NCBI GenBank assembly: GCA_045636925.1
Contig: JAZTYK010000010.1
Coordinates: forward strand, 1-53,326
Direction of reading: 5' to 3'
Origin: JAZTYK01 sp045636925
GTDB lineage: Bacteria > Bacillota > Clostridia > Oscillospirales > Butyricicoccaceae
Length of the DNA: 53,326 bases
Shown: positions 40,413 through 48,492 of the stretch, piece by piece
Position numbering within the stretch: position 1 is the first letter of the stretch
Layout: each line of letters starts with the position of its first letter
Notes under the pieces: generated by a model
The model's input: the letters and a program-made list of their open reading frames with translations, nothing else
What the model was told of the DNA's origin: nothing
Database searches by the model: none
Translations under genes and position numbers: made by a program

Positions 40413-43034
40413 CTACTTCTTTTTCAGCATCTCGCCTACGGTGCTGCCCTTTTGGGCGCGCAGGCGATATTTATCCACGATCTCGGCGATCTCGGTACGG
40501 GTATGCATGACCTCGGTGTAAAAAATCTTGGCCGGCACACGCTGGGCACCGTGACCCAGAATGATCAGCTGCTCCATACCATCAGAGGTGGCAACACGCA
40601 CCCGATACTGTTTCCGCATCTCATAAGATGCCTTTTCAATATAGGCATCGGCGGTCTCGGCCTCTTTGGTATAGACAATATGGATGTTTTTGTACTTCTC
40701 TACACTACCGGGGTTTCCTTTGACCTTGTAGGCATCAAATACCAGGATCACCTCGCAGTCCCGATAGCCACGGTAGTTGCTGAGAATGTCTGCCAGCGAC
40801 TGGCGGGCAGCCTGCAGGTTTTCGGCGGCCAGCCCCTTCAGCTCATCCCAGGCAAAGATGATGTTGTAACCGTCCACCAGCAGATATTCCGGCAGTTTGG
40901 GCACCGGCCCCTTGTTGGGAGTATGCTCGGAGAAGGTCACATCCTGCCTGCGTTCCCGGAACTCCCGGCGTTTTACTGCGCCGTAGGTGCGCTCGTAAAT
41001 GGCCTGCAGTTCCTGATCCTCTTCCAGCGTGCCGCGATAGACAGCGGCGCGGGAAGCAACCGGCAACACTTCCTCTACGGCATGCTCAGTTACGGCAGGC
41101 CGCAGGCCGGATTCCAGATGCATATGCTGCTCTACCTCGTGCCAAGGCACCACAAATCCCGCACCGTGGCTGCAGAACACCGAATCTGCGGTGTTCTCCA
41201 GATCGGCATCGGGGTCATAACCCATAGCTTCCACCACGGCATCGGCATTATGGCAGGGCTCATAGCCCCGCAACCGGCAGCTGAGCCGCCCCCGGCCCCG
41301 GGTGTAAGATGCCAGTTCGGATTGATATCCCCGCATGGCAGAAACCGGGGCATACCCGGTGAGAATGGCACGGTCTGTGGCCTGTTCCGGCCCAAAACAG
41401 CTGCCGTGCATTTGCTGCACATCGGTCATGGCACGACCCACATTCTCCAGGGGCAGTTCCATGGTAAAGTCATAATAAGGCTCCAGTAAAATACTTTCTG
41501 CCTTGCGCAGACCCTGGCGCAGGGCCCGATAGGTTGCCTGGCGGAAATCACCGCCTTCGGTATGCTTCAGGCTTGCCCGTCCACTGAGGATGGTGATCCG
41601 CAGATCGGTAACTGGCGAGCCGGTCAGTACGCCCAAATGCTGTTTTTCTTCCAGGTGGGTCAGAATCAGCCGCTGCCAGTTCAAATCCAGGTCGTCGGTG
41701 CTGCAGGCAGAGTCAAAGACCAGACCGCTGCCCCGCTCACCCGGCTCCAGCAACAGATGTACCTCGGCATAATGGCGCAACGGCTCAAAATGCCCCACGC
41801 CTTCTACCGGTGCGACAATGGTTTCTTTATAGGCCACATTGCCCTGATCGAAGGCAACATCCAGATCAAACCGATCCGCGATCTGCCGTTGCAGCACTTC
41901 CAGTTGCACCTCGCCCATCACCTGCACATGCACTTCACGCAGGCGCTCATCCCATTGGATGTGTAGTTGTGGATCTTCTTCCTCCAGCTGCCGCAGCTTG
42001 CGCAGGGTATCGGGCAGATTGATGTTTTCGGGCAACAGCATCCGGTAGGTCAGCACAGGCTCCAGCACGGGAGTCTGCGCAAGGGCTTCTGCCCCCAGCC
42101 CCTGACCGGGAAAGGTGTGTTCCAATCCGGCAATGGCGCAAACGCCACCGGCAGGCACCCGCTCGGCAAGCTTGTACTTTGCGCCGGAATAAATGCGCAG
42201 CTGGTCGGCTTTTTCCGCCCATTCCGCACTGCCGTCACAGCCGGACAGCTGGGCTTTCACCTTCAGCACACCGCCGGTGACCTTGAGATAAGTCAGTCGG
42301 GTGCCTTGGGTATCCCGGGCAATCTTATACACCCGGGCACCAAACTCTGCAGGATAGACCGGCGCTTGGGTCAGGTTTGTCAGATCCTGCAGCAGGGCAT
42401 CCACGCCATCCAGCTTCAGGGCCGCGCCAAAGCGGCAGGGGAAAATCTTTCGCCGTGCCACCGCTTCCGCCACCGCCTCTTTAGGCAGACTTCCCCCGGC
42501 AAGATAGCTCTCCAGCAGGCGTTCGTCACACAGGGACAGGGTTTCTTCCAGTTCGCCGGCAGGCAGATCCATATCCACGCATTTGTCGCTAAGCCGCTTC
42601 TGCAGTTCCTGCAGCAGCACCGGCTTGTCCGCTCCCACCAGATCCATCTTGTTGATGAACAAAAACGTGGGGATCTGATAGCGGCGCAGCAGCTGCCACA
42701 GGGTTTCGGTGTGGCTTTGCACGCCATCGGTTCCGCTGATCACCAGAATGGCATAGTCCAGAACCTGTAACGTGCGCTCCATTTCAGCGGAAAAGTCTAC
42801 GTGGCCGGGGGTATCCATCAGTACGATCTCTACTTCCGGCAGCTGTAAAATCGCCTGTTTGGAAAAGATGGTGATGCCCCGCTCGCGCTCCAGATTATCA
42901 TGGTCCAGGAAGGCGTCCTTGTGATCCACCCGGCCCAGCTTATTCAAATTGCCGCTGCGGTACAGCATGCCTTCGGACAGGGTGGTTTTTCCCGCGTCCA
43001 CATGGGCCAGAATGCCGATCACAAGTTTCTTCAT
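40413..43034 (-). CDS. TetM/EF-G-like ribosomal GTPase fused to a C-terminal NYN (YacP/Rae1-like) nuclease domain
   Basis: 873 aa from the ATG at 43034, six bases after GGAAGG. The N-terminal ~650 residues are a translation-factor GTPase of the Tet(M)/Tet(O) type: P-loop A10-H-V-D-A-G-K-T-T18, switch I RGIT (52-55), DTPGH (74-78), NKMD (128-131), then EF-G-like domains II-V (EVHVQVMGEVQLEVLQRQI; RASLKHTEGGDF; PVSAMRGYQSELASYTRGRG). Residues about 714-873 are an added NYN/PIN-like domain of YacP type: VDGYN with Asp721, ILVFDAYKV with Asp767, EAETADAYIE with Asp796 and VATSDGMEQ with Asp818. B. subtilis YacP (Rae1) is a ribosome-dependent mRNA endonuclease, so the fusion may bring a nuclease to the ribosomal A site. 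Co-transcribed with the upstream PIG-L gene. Confidence 0.9.
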   Translation of the reverse strand: MKKLVIGILAHVDAGKTTLSEGMLYRSGNLNKLGRVDHKDAFLDHDNLERERGITIFSKQAILQLPEVEIVLMDTPGHVDFSAEMERTLQVLDYAILVISGTDGVQSHTETLWQLLRRYQIPTFLFINKMDLVGADKPVLLQELQKRLSDKCVDMDLPAGELEETLSLCDERLLESYLAGGSLPKEAVAEAVARRKIFPCRFGAALKLDGVDALLQDLTNLTQAPVYPAEFGARVYKIARDTQGTRLTYLKVTGGVLKVKAQLSGCDGSAEWAEKADQLRIYSGAKYKLAERVPAGGVCAIAGLEHTFPGQGLGAEALAQTPVLEPVLTYRMLLPENINLPDTLRKLRQLEEEDPQLHIQWDERLREVHVQVMGEVQLEVLQRQIADRFDLDVAFDQGNVAYKETIVAPVEGVGHFEPLRHYAEVHLLLEPGERGSGLVFDSACSTDDLDLNWQRLILTHLEEKQHLGVLTGSPVTDLRITILSGRASLKHTEGGDFRQATYRALRQGLRKAESILLEPYYDFTMELPLENVGRAMTDVQQMHGSCFGPEQATDRAILTGYAPVSAMRGYQSELASYTRGRGRLSCRLRGYEPCHNADAVVEAMGYDPDADLENTADSVFCSHGAGFVVPWHEVEQHMHLESGLRPAVTEHAVEEVLPVASRAAVYRGTLEEDQELQAIYERTYGAVKRREFRERRQDVTFSEHTPNKGPVPKLPEYLLVDGYNIIFAWDELKGLAAENLQAARQSLADILSNYRGYRDCEVILVFDAYKVKGNPGSVEKYKNIHIVYTKEAETADAYIEKASYEMRKQYRVRVATSDGMEQLIILGHGAQRVPAKIFYTEVMHTRTEIAEIVDKYRLRAQKGSTVGEMLKKK

Positions 43035-43058
43035 ACGCACCTTCCGATATTCCGTCTG

Positions 43059-43874
43059 TTACTTCTCCAGAATGTCCAAAAACTCCTGGGAGGGATATTC
43101 GCCGTATTCGCTGATCTCATAAACCTCTACATGCCCGATCTTTTCGGCATCTGCGCCGAACTTTGCCCGCACTTCGGCATCATACTCACGACGGAAGCGG
43201 GCAAACAGCTTGTCAAAACGGTCACGCAGATGGGCAATCTGCTGCTCACGGGACCACTCAAGCCGATCCAGATGATCGGGCCAGTACATCCAGTCAAAGT
43301 ACTGGCAGGCGTGGCAGCTGGCATGCTGCACAATGTTTTCCAACGTATCATCAATGGGTACAATGACATCGCCCTGGCAGGGATAAGGCTTTTTGAAAGA
43401 ATCATGCCAGTACAGCACCACCGGCATATGCTCCATATAAGGTACATCGGGGCAAATGCAAGGCACCGTCAGCAGGAAGGATGCATCCTGCACCAGCTGA
43501 GCGGTGTTGCGGTGGTCGGCATGGTAGTCGTTCAGCCGGTTGGTGATGATCAGATCGGGAGCAAACCGGCGGATGTAACGGATCAGCTCTTCCCGGATCT
43601 CCAAGGTCACCTGCAGCCGACCGTCGGGATGATCCAGCACATCATAACGGCAGCCTAAAAGCGCGCCGCTGGCAGCGGCCTCGGCACGGCGCATCAAGGC
43701 CAGTTCCTGTCCGCCCAGTTCTTTCTTATAAGTGCCGGCACTGCCGTCGGTGACCGACAGCATCCGGATCTCCCAGCCCTTGGCCTTCAGCTTGGTCAGC
43801 AGACCGCCGGCGCTGGTATCAGCATCATCGGGATGGGCCCCGATGCTTAACACACGCAGTTTCCGTTCACTCAT
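43059..43874 (-). CDS. PIG-L/LmbE family deacetylase
   Basis: The 271-aa protein has the zinc-binding AHPDDAD (His14, Asp17) at the start and the second His-rich motif NDYHADHRNTAQLV (about 114-127), as in MshB and BshB de-N-acetylases. It may deacetylate an N-acetylglucosamine derivative, but the substrate is not shown by the sequence. Its promoter is 43912-43940, and it is 24 bp upstream of the GTPase-nuclease gene in the same direction, so both are in one transcript. Confidence 0.88.
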   Translation of the reverse strand: MSERKLRVLSIGAHPDDADTSAGGLLTKLKAKGWEIRMLSVTDGSAGTYKKELGGQELALMRRAEAAASGALLGCRYDVLDHPDGRLQVTLEIREELIRYIRRFAPDLIITNRLNDYHADHRNTAQLVQDASFLLTVPCICPDVPYMEHMPVVLYWHDSFKKPYPCQGDVIVPIDDTLENIVQHASCHACQYFDWMYWPDHLDRLEWSREQQIAHLRDRFDKLFARFRREYDAEVRAKFGADAEKIGHVEVYEISEYGEYPSQEFLDILEK

Positions 43875-43911
43875 AATGACACACTCCTTTATATGTGATC
43901 AAGTTGGCTAT

Positions 43912-43940
43912 ATTATAGCAAACTCCCCGTGGAATGGCAA
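43912..43940 (-). promoter_or_regulatory. Promoter of the PIG-L/GTPase-nuclease operon
   Basis: Minus strand -35 TTGCCA (43935-43940), 17-bp spacer, -10 TATAAT (43912-43917). Confidence 0.7.
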
Positions 43941-43941
43941 C

Positions 43942-43972
43942 AAAAAAGGCCTGAGCAAAGCTCAGACCTTTT
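43942..43972 (-). terminator. Terminator after ruvX
   Basis: On the minus strand: stem GGTCTGAGC / GCTCAGGCC with TTT loop (one T-G pair), then TTTTTTG. Confidence 0.75.
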
Positions 43973-44003
43973 GCGTTCAATTGATTGTACCCTTCTGCAA
44001 TTA

Positions 44004-44432
44004 TTACTTCTGCTCCGGGTGCAGCTGCAGCCAATCCAGATAGCTCTGCAGGATAATGCTGGCAGCCACGGCGTCCACCTTGGCGCGCTGCTTGCCACGC
44101 TTTTTGCCGGAATCCGACAGAATGCGGTTTGCGGTGACACTGCTGCCGCGCTCGTCCCACAGCACCACGGGCAAGCCAAAAGCCTCCTCCAGCTGGGCGG
44201 CAAACTCCCGGCATTCCAGCGCCTTGGGGCCTTCGGTGCCGTTCATATTCAGGGGCAGGCCCACCACGATGCGGCCGGGCTTTTCTGCGGCGATCTCTTT
44301 TCCGATGGCCTCCAGCAGGCGGCTGCGGGCGTGCTCGGTGACGGTAATGCTGCGGCCTGCCAAAAAGCCGCTCAGATCAGAAAACGCAAGACCGGTGCGG
44401 GCAGTGCCCAGGTCAATGGCCATAATCTTCAT
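44004..44432 (-). CDS. ruvX: Holliday junction resolvase-like protein RuvX (YqgF)
   Basis: The 142-aa RNase H-fold protein has the family motifs IMAIDLGTARTGLAFSD (catalytic Asp6), GRIVVGLPLNMNGTEGP (Glu region), LWDERGSSVTANRIL and KVDAVAASIILQSYLD with the last Asp. YqgF proteins process pre-16S rRNA 5' ends and were named for Holliday junction resolution. Length is normal. The start is the ATG at 44432 with AAAAAGGAGCG. It lies downstream of argS across a hairpin. Confidence 0.93.
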   Translation of the reverse strand: MKIMAIDLGTARTGLAFSDLSGFLAGRSITVTEHARSRLLEAIGKEIAAEKPGRIVVGLPLNMNGTEGPKALECREFAAQLEEAFGLPVVLWDERGSSVTANRILSDSGKKRGKQRAKVDAVAASIILQSYLDWLQLHPEQK

Positions 44433-44453
44433 ATCGTTCGCTCCTTTTTGAAA

Positions 44454-44478
44454 CTGCCGCCCTGTAAGAGGGCGGCAG
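44454..44478 (-). repeat. Intercistronic hairpin between argS and ruvX
   Basis: 10-bp perfect stem CTGCCGCCCT / AGGGCGGCAG with a 5-nt loop. It lacks a proper T tract, so it would be only a weak terminator; it shares the CTGCCGCCC/GGGCGGCAG core with the hairpin at 30039. Confidence 0.65.
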
Positions 44479-44486
44479 TGAGTCAG

Positions 44487-46232
44487 TTACATACGGGTGG
44501 GTGCGGAAACGCCAAAGGTTGCCAGGGTGTTCTTGATGACCTGGGCGGTGCACAGGCTCAGAGCGATACGGGCATCACGCAGGGCTTCGCTTTCAGCGCC
44601 CTTGATGCGGCAGCTCTGATAGAACTTGTGGAAGGCGTTTGCCACGTTGGTGGCATAGGTATTCATACGGCTGGGCTCACGGCGGGCAGCGGCCAGACGG
44701 ATCTCCTCGGGCAGACGTGCCAGTTCGCGGATCAGCTCGGTCTCGGCATCGGCGGTCAGCAGAGTCAGGTCGGGATTCTCTACCACGGTGGCGATACCCT
44801 CCTGCTCCAGTGCGCGCAGAATGCTGTGGATACGGGCATGGGCATACTGGACATAGTACACGGGGTTTTCGCTGTCCTGACGAACGGCCAGACCCATGTC
44901 AAAGTCTACCATGCTACCGGGCACACGGGAGTTGAAGAGGAAACGGGCGGCATCGATGCTCACCTCGTCCAGCAGGTTGGACAGAGAAATGGCCTTGCCG
45001 GTACGCTTGCTCATACGCACGGGCTGACCGTCAACAAACAGGTTGACGAACTGCATCAGCACGATTTCCAAACGCTCAGAGCCATTCAGACCCAGGGCAT
45101 CCAGCGCACACTTCAGACGTGCCACATGACCGTGGTGGTCAGCACCCCAGATGTTGATGACGCGGTCAAAGCCACGTTCTTCGAACTTATTGCGATGGTA
45201 AGCGATATCGGCGGCAAAGTAGGTATAGAAACCGTTGGCACGGCGCAGCACGTCATCCTTCAGCTCCAGCTTTTCGATGTCGGCTTCCTTCTTGCCCTGA
45301 CGCAGATACATCTCGCGCAGCAGACGGCTGGTGTTCAGCCACAGTGCGCCGTCCTTCTCATAGGTGTAGCCGGACTCGGCCAGCTTGTCTACGGTTTCGG
45401 CCACATAGCCACTGTCGTGCAGTTGGGACTCATGGAACCACACGTCATAATGGACGTTATAACGCTCCAGATCGCGCTTCATCTTGGGAATGTTATGTGC
45501 CAGACCAAACTCTGCCAGTGCGGCGCGGCGCTCTGCCTCGGGCTTGTCGGCATAGGCATCGCCGTGTGCTTCACGGAAGGCCTTGGCCAGTTCACGGATA
45601 TCATCGCCGTGATAGCCGTCCTCAGGGAATGTCACGGCATCCTCACCATGGATCAGCTGGAAATAACGGGCTTCCAGGGATACAGCAAACTTGTCCACCT
45701 GGTTACCTGCGTCGTTGATGTAGAACTCACGGCACACATCGTGGCCGGACAGTGCCAGCACCTGTGCCAGGCTGTCGCCCAACACGCCGCCGCGGGCATT
45801 GCCCAGATGCATGGGGCCGGTGGGATTGGCGGAGACGAACTCAACCATTACCTTCTCCGGTGCAGCAGCCTGGGTCTGACCATAGTTCTCGCCCTCAGCA
45901 CGGATATTTGCTACCACGCCCTGGAACCAGTCATGAGACAGGCGCAGATTCAAAAAACCGGGACCGGCAACTTCTGCAGAAGCAAAGCCGGTGCCGTCAA
46001 ACACCATACGAGAGACCAGTTCTTCGGCCACCTTGCGGGGGGGCATACCCAGTGCCTTGGCATTCTGCATGGCAAAGCCGCTGGCGTAGTCACCGTTGCG
46101 CAGGTCTTTGGGCACTTCGATCTGAGGCTGACGCACTTCTGCCTGAGGCAGAGCGCCGGCCTGCACGGCGGACTCATATGCATTCCGGATGATACCGGCT
46201 GCACGTTCCATAGCCAGAGCGATATGATTCAT
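44487..46232 (-). CDS. argS: Arginyl-tRNA synthetase
   Basis: 581 aa from the ATG at 46232 (GAAGGAGTG upstream). It charges tRNA-Arg. The class I HIGH motif is SANPTGPMHLGNARGG (about 118-133, H-L-G-N), and the KMSKS-like sequence is VRMSKRTGKA. An N-terminal ArgS-specific tRNA D-loop domain (about 1-85) and the C-terminal anticodon-binding DALR domain, ending ALSLCTAQVIKNTLATFGVS, are complete. Gene order DUF1934-argS matches ywiB-argS in Bacillus. Confidence 0.97.
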   Translation of the reverse strand: MNHIALAMERAAGIIRNAYESAVQAGALPQAEVRQPQIEVPKDLRNGDYASGFAMQNAKALGMPPRKVAEELVSRMVFDGTGFASAEVAGPGFLNLRLSHDWFQGVVANIRAEGENYGQTQAAAPEKVMVEFVSANPTGPMHLGNARGGVLGDSLAQVLALSGHDVCREFYINDAGNQVDKFAVSLEARYFQLIHGEDAVTFPEDGYHGDDIRELAKAFREAHGDAYADKPEAERRAALAEFGLAHNIPKMKRDLERYNVHYDVWFHESQLHDSGYVAETVDKLAESGYTYEKDGALWLNTSRLLREMYLRQGKKEADIEKLELKDDVLRRANGFYTYFAADIAYHRNKFEERGFDRVINIWGADHHGHVARLKCALDALGLNGSERLEIVLMQFVNLFVDGQPVRMSKRTGKAISLSNLLDEVSIDAARFLFNSRVPGSMVDFDMGLAVRQDSENPVYYVQYAHARIHSILRALEQEGIATVVENPDLTLLTADAETELIRELARLPEEIRLAAARREPSRMNTYATNVANAFHKFYQSCRIKGAESEALRDARIALSLCTAQVIKNTLATFGVSAPTRM

Positions 46233-46236
46233 AGAT

Positions 46237-46686
46237 TTACACTCCTTCTTCCTCCGCCGCAGCGGAAACATTCACTTCTACTTTCAGGTGGTTGCTGCCC
46301 ACCGGCTGATTGTCGATCTCCACGGAATACTCCACATCCACTACGCCGCCTTCGTCGCTCATGTCCACCTCGATGCGCTGGGTGGTCACAGCAATAGCCA
46401 GGTCACCGTATTCTGTATGGTACAGGGACAAGTGCCGTTTTCCGTCTTCGAAACTTAACTGAGAGGGATACTTGCCCACTCTTGTGACCGTTACAGCATC
46501 TGGCGCTGCTTTGATCATGGTGCGCGTGTCAACCAAGCCGGTCAGTTCGCTTTCTTCATAAATGATATAATACGCGCCGTTCTTCCGGTAAAAATGTCCC
46601 GGGGTTACCACGGTAATGGGCTCACCAACGCCCTGCTCATCTTCTTGCAGGCCGTAAACGGTAATCACCGCTTCTTTGCGCAACAT
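46237..46686 (-). CDS. DUF1934 (YwiB-like) protein
   Basis: 149 aa from the ATG at 46686 (GGAGGGAAAAG upstream). It is a small lipocalin-like beta-barrel protein of the DUF1934 family, seen in GHFYRKNGAYYIIYEESELTGL, KYPSQLSFEDGKRHLSLYHTEYG and VDVEYSVEIDNQPVGSNHLKV with the usual ending. Function unknown. It lies directly before argS (4 bp apart), an order conserved in Firmicutes. Confidence 0.88.
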   Translation of the reverse strand: MLRKEAVITVYGLQEDEQGVGEPITVVTPGHFYRKNGAYYIIYEESELTGLVDTRTMIKAAPDAVTVTRVGKYPSQLSFEDGKRHLSLYHTEYGDLAIAVTTQRIEVDMSDEGGVVDVEYSVEIDNQPVGSNHLKVEVNVSAAAEEEGV

Positions 46687-46725
46687 GGGCTTTTCCCTCC
46701 TATTCATTCGTTTGCAGTAACTTAT

Positions 46726-46754
46726 AGCATACCACAAATCATATAAAAAAGCAA
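46726..46754 (-). promoter_or_regulatory. Promoter of the DUF1934-argS-ruvX operon
   Basis: Minus strand -35 TTGCTT (46749-46754), 17-bp spacer, -10 TATGCT (46726-46731). Confidence 0.6.
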
Positions 46755-46803
46755 AGGGGTGCGCCTGTTTTTTCTTCTTTTTCTAAAAAAATGGGCTTTT
46801 TTA

Positions 46804-46832
46804 TTGTTCTATTGTCACTACCGTGCTATACT
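46804..46832 (+). promoter_or_regulatory. Promoter of the YitT-like gene
   Basis: -35 TTGTTC (46804-46809), 17-bp spacer, -10 TATACT (46827-46832). Confidence 0.5.
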
Positions 46833-46868
46833 AAACTTGTATTCTGATTTCACAAGTGAGGGATTTCG

Positions 46869-47753
46869 ATGCAAGCATTCAAAAAAGAACTTGGTTCCTA
46901 TGTAAAAAAGGAACTTTGGTCCGACCTGCTCTTCGATATCGCAGGCAGTATTCTTTATGCAATCGGTGTTTACACCTTTGCCGTGGGCGCGGACTTTGCG
47001 CCGGGTGGCGTATCCGGTTTGGCGGTTATCATCCACCACTTCTTTTCGCAAGTGCCCATTGGTACCTGTATCCTGTGCATCAATATTCCCATCATTCTGC
47101 TGTGTTATCGTGTGATGGGCAAGATGTTCCTGGTCAAATCCTTAAAGACCATGGTGATTTCTTCGTTCTTTCTGGATGCCGTCTTTCCCCGCTTCCCCTT
47201 ATATGAAAGCAACGATCTGATGGCATCGGTCTTTGCCGGTGTCTTTATGGGTCTGGGTCTTGCTTTCATTTATATGCGCGGATCTTCCACCGGCGGCAGC
47301 GACTTCTTTATTCTCAGCCTGAACAAGCTGTTCCCCCACCGCAGCATCGCACAGATCACAATGATTGCCGATGGCTCTATCGTGGTGTTGGGTGGTCTGC
47401 TGTACGGTCGGATCGATGCCTTGCTGATGGGCATCATCGCCACCTTTGCCTCTTCTCAGGTCATTGACACTGTGCTGATGGGCAAGCAGTCGGGCAAAAT
47501 GGTCACTGTCATCAGCAGCAATGGCAAGGCCATCGCCGATGCCATCAACAGCGAAGTAGGCCGCGGCTCTACCATTATTCAGGCCTCTGGCGCCTACACC
47601 GGCGCACCCAAACAGGTAGTGATGTGCGCCTGCAGCAAAAACCAGATCACCGCCATCCGTAAGATCGCCTTCCGTTTGGACCAGCAGTCTCTCGTCACCA
47701 TCAGTTCTTATGACGAAACCTTTGGCGAAGGCTTCCTGAACCCCCACCAGTAA
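46869..47753 (+). CDS. YitT-family membrane protein (DUF161/DUF2179)
   Basis: The 294-aa protein has five hydrophobic segments in residues about 20-195 with the family segments VGADFAPGGVSGLAVIIHHF and FIYMRGSSTGGSDFFILSLN, then a C-terminal soluble DUF2179 domain (about 210-290: KMVTVISSNGKAIADAINSE, RGSTIIQASGAYTGAPKQVV and YDETFGEGF). Such proteins are predicted membrane transport or signalling proteins of unknown substrate. Single gene with promoter and terminator. Confidence 0.92.
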   Translation: MQAFKKELGSYVKKELWSDLLFDIAGSILYAIGVYTFAVGADFAPGGVSGLAVIIHHFFSQVPIGTCILCINIPIILLCYRVMGKMFLVKSLKTMVISSFFLDAVFPRFPLYESNDLMASVFAGVFMGLGLAFIYMRGSSTGGSDFFILSLNKLFPHRSIAQITMIADGSIVVLGGLLYGRIDALLMGIIATFASSQVIDTVLMGKQSGKMVTVISSNGKAIADAINSEVGRGSTIIQASGAYTGAPKQVVMCACSKNQITAIRKIAFRLDQQSLVTISSYDETFGEGFLNPHQ

Positions 47754-47762
47754 CGGATGTAA

Positions 47763-47797
47763 AAGACCCGGCAGCGGTTGCTGCCGGGTCTTTTTTG
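47763..47797. terminator. Bidirectional terminator after the YitT gene
   Basis: 13-bp stem AAGACCCGGCAGC / GCTGCCGGGTCTT with GGTT loop, then TTTTG. Confidence 0.88.
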
Positions 47798-47799
47798 TC

Positions 47800-48000
47800 T
47801 TAATCCTGGCCGAAATCGTCCAGTTCCAGGCGGAAAATCAGCTTTTCCACATCGTTGGAACAAGCTTCGCGCAGTTTCCACTGGCCGGCTTCGTCCTTGT
47901 ACTCCATCCAAAAGCGACCGTCGGGCATCAGATCTACCACGGTGCCCTCCTGTCCGTCCTTCAGCAGGACTACATCTTCCTCTTGCAATTTGATGATCAT
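47800..48000 (-). CDS. Small SH3-like/DUF4926-like hypothetical protein
   Basis: The 66-aa acidic protein starts at the ATG at 48000 behind CAAGGAGGATG. The piece VVLLKDGQEGTVVDLMPDGR followed by FWMEYKDEAGQWKLR resembles small SH3-like barrel proteins such as DUF4926, with a C-terminal LEXDD tail. Assignment is tentative. It lies after the rplL terminator and before the YitT terminator, so it is probably made by read-through or a local promoter. Confidence 0.65.
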   Translation of the reverse strand: MIIKLQEEDVVLLKDGQEGTVVDLMPDGRFWMEYKDEAGQWKLREACSNDVEKLIFRLELDDFGQD

Positions 48001-48027
48001 AAAATCATCCTCCTTGGCACAGGTTGC

Positions 48028-48058
48028 AAAAATGGCACGCCGCGCGGCGTGCCATTTT
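48028..48058 (-). terminator. Terminator after rplL
   Basis: 13-bp near-perfect stem (AAAATGGCACGCC and GGCGTGCCATTTT, loop GCGC) followed by T on the minus strand. No rpoB follows. Confidence 0.85.
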
Positions 48059-48083
48059 CATTTCGACATATTGCCGGATTAAC

Positions 48084-48464
48084 TTACTTAATCTCGACCT
48101 TAGCGCCGGCTTCTTCCAGCTTAGCCTTGATGGACTCAGCCTCTTCCTTGGAAACCTTCTCCTTGATAGCCTTGGGAGCGTTGTCAACAACTTCCTTAGC
48201 TTCCTTCAGGCCCAGGCCAGCGACTTCGCGGACAGCCTTGATGACGGCGATCTTGTTGGCGCCGATTTCGGCCAGAACGACGTCGAACTCGGTCTGCTCT
48301 TCAACAGCAGCCTCAGCGGTGGCAGCGGGGCCAGCCATCATAGCGACGGGAGCGGCAGCGGAAACGCCAAATTCTTCTTCCAGAGCCTTGACCAGCTCGC
48401 TCAGTTCCAGAACGGTCAGCTCCTTAACTTCTTCAACCAGCTTAACAACTTTCTCAGTAGCCAT
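48084..48464 (-). CDS. rplL: 50S ribosomal protein L7/L12
   Basis: 126 aa from the ATG at 48464 (TTGGAGGTAACTACA upstream). N-terminal dimerisation helices (residues 1-35) precede the Ala/Gly-rich hinge (PVAMMAGPAATAEAA), and the C-terminal domain has EKTEFDVVLAEIGANKIAVI-type sequence (QTEFDVVLAEIGANKIAVIK) with REVAGLGLKEAKEVVDNAP. It recruits translational GTPases to the ribosome. Follows rplJ as usual. Confidence 0.98.
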   Translation of the reverse strand: MATEKVVKLVEEVKELTVLELSELVKALEEEFGVSAAAPVAMMAGPAATAEAAVEEQTEFDVVLAEIGANKIAVIKAVREVAGLGLKEAKEVVDNAPKAIKEKVSKEEAESIKAKLEEAGAKVEIK

Positions 48465-48492
48465 TGTAGTTACCTCCAATAATTTGAATCAA

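Noticed and set aside
40413..43034. Calling the GTPase-nuclease gene a tetracycline resistance determinant
   Set aside because: Fused NYN domain and the replaced YSPVST-type loop make a resistance role unlikely; it looks chromosomal with housekeeping neighbours.
43929..46397. Plus-strand 822-codon open frame across ruvX and argS
   Set aside because: Shadow of two confident genes; no ribosome site fits and no motif appears.
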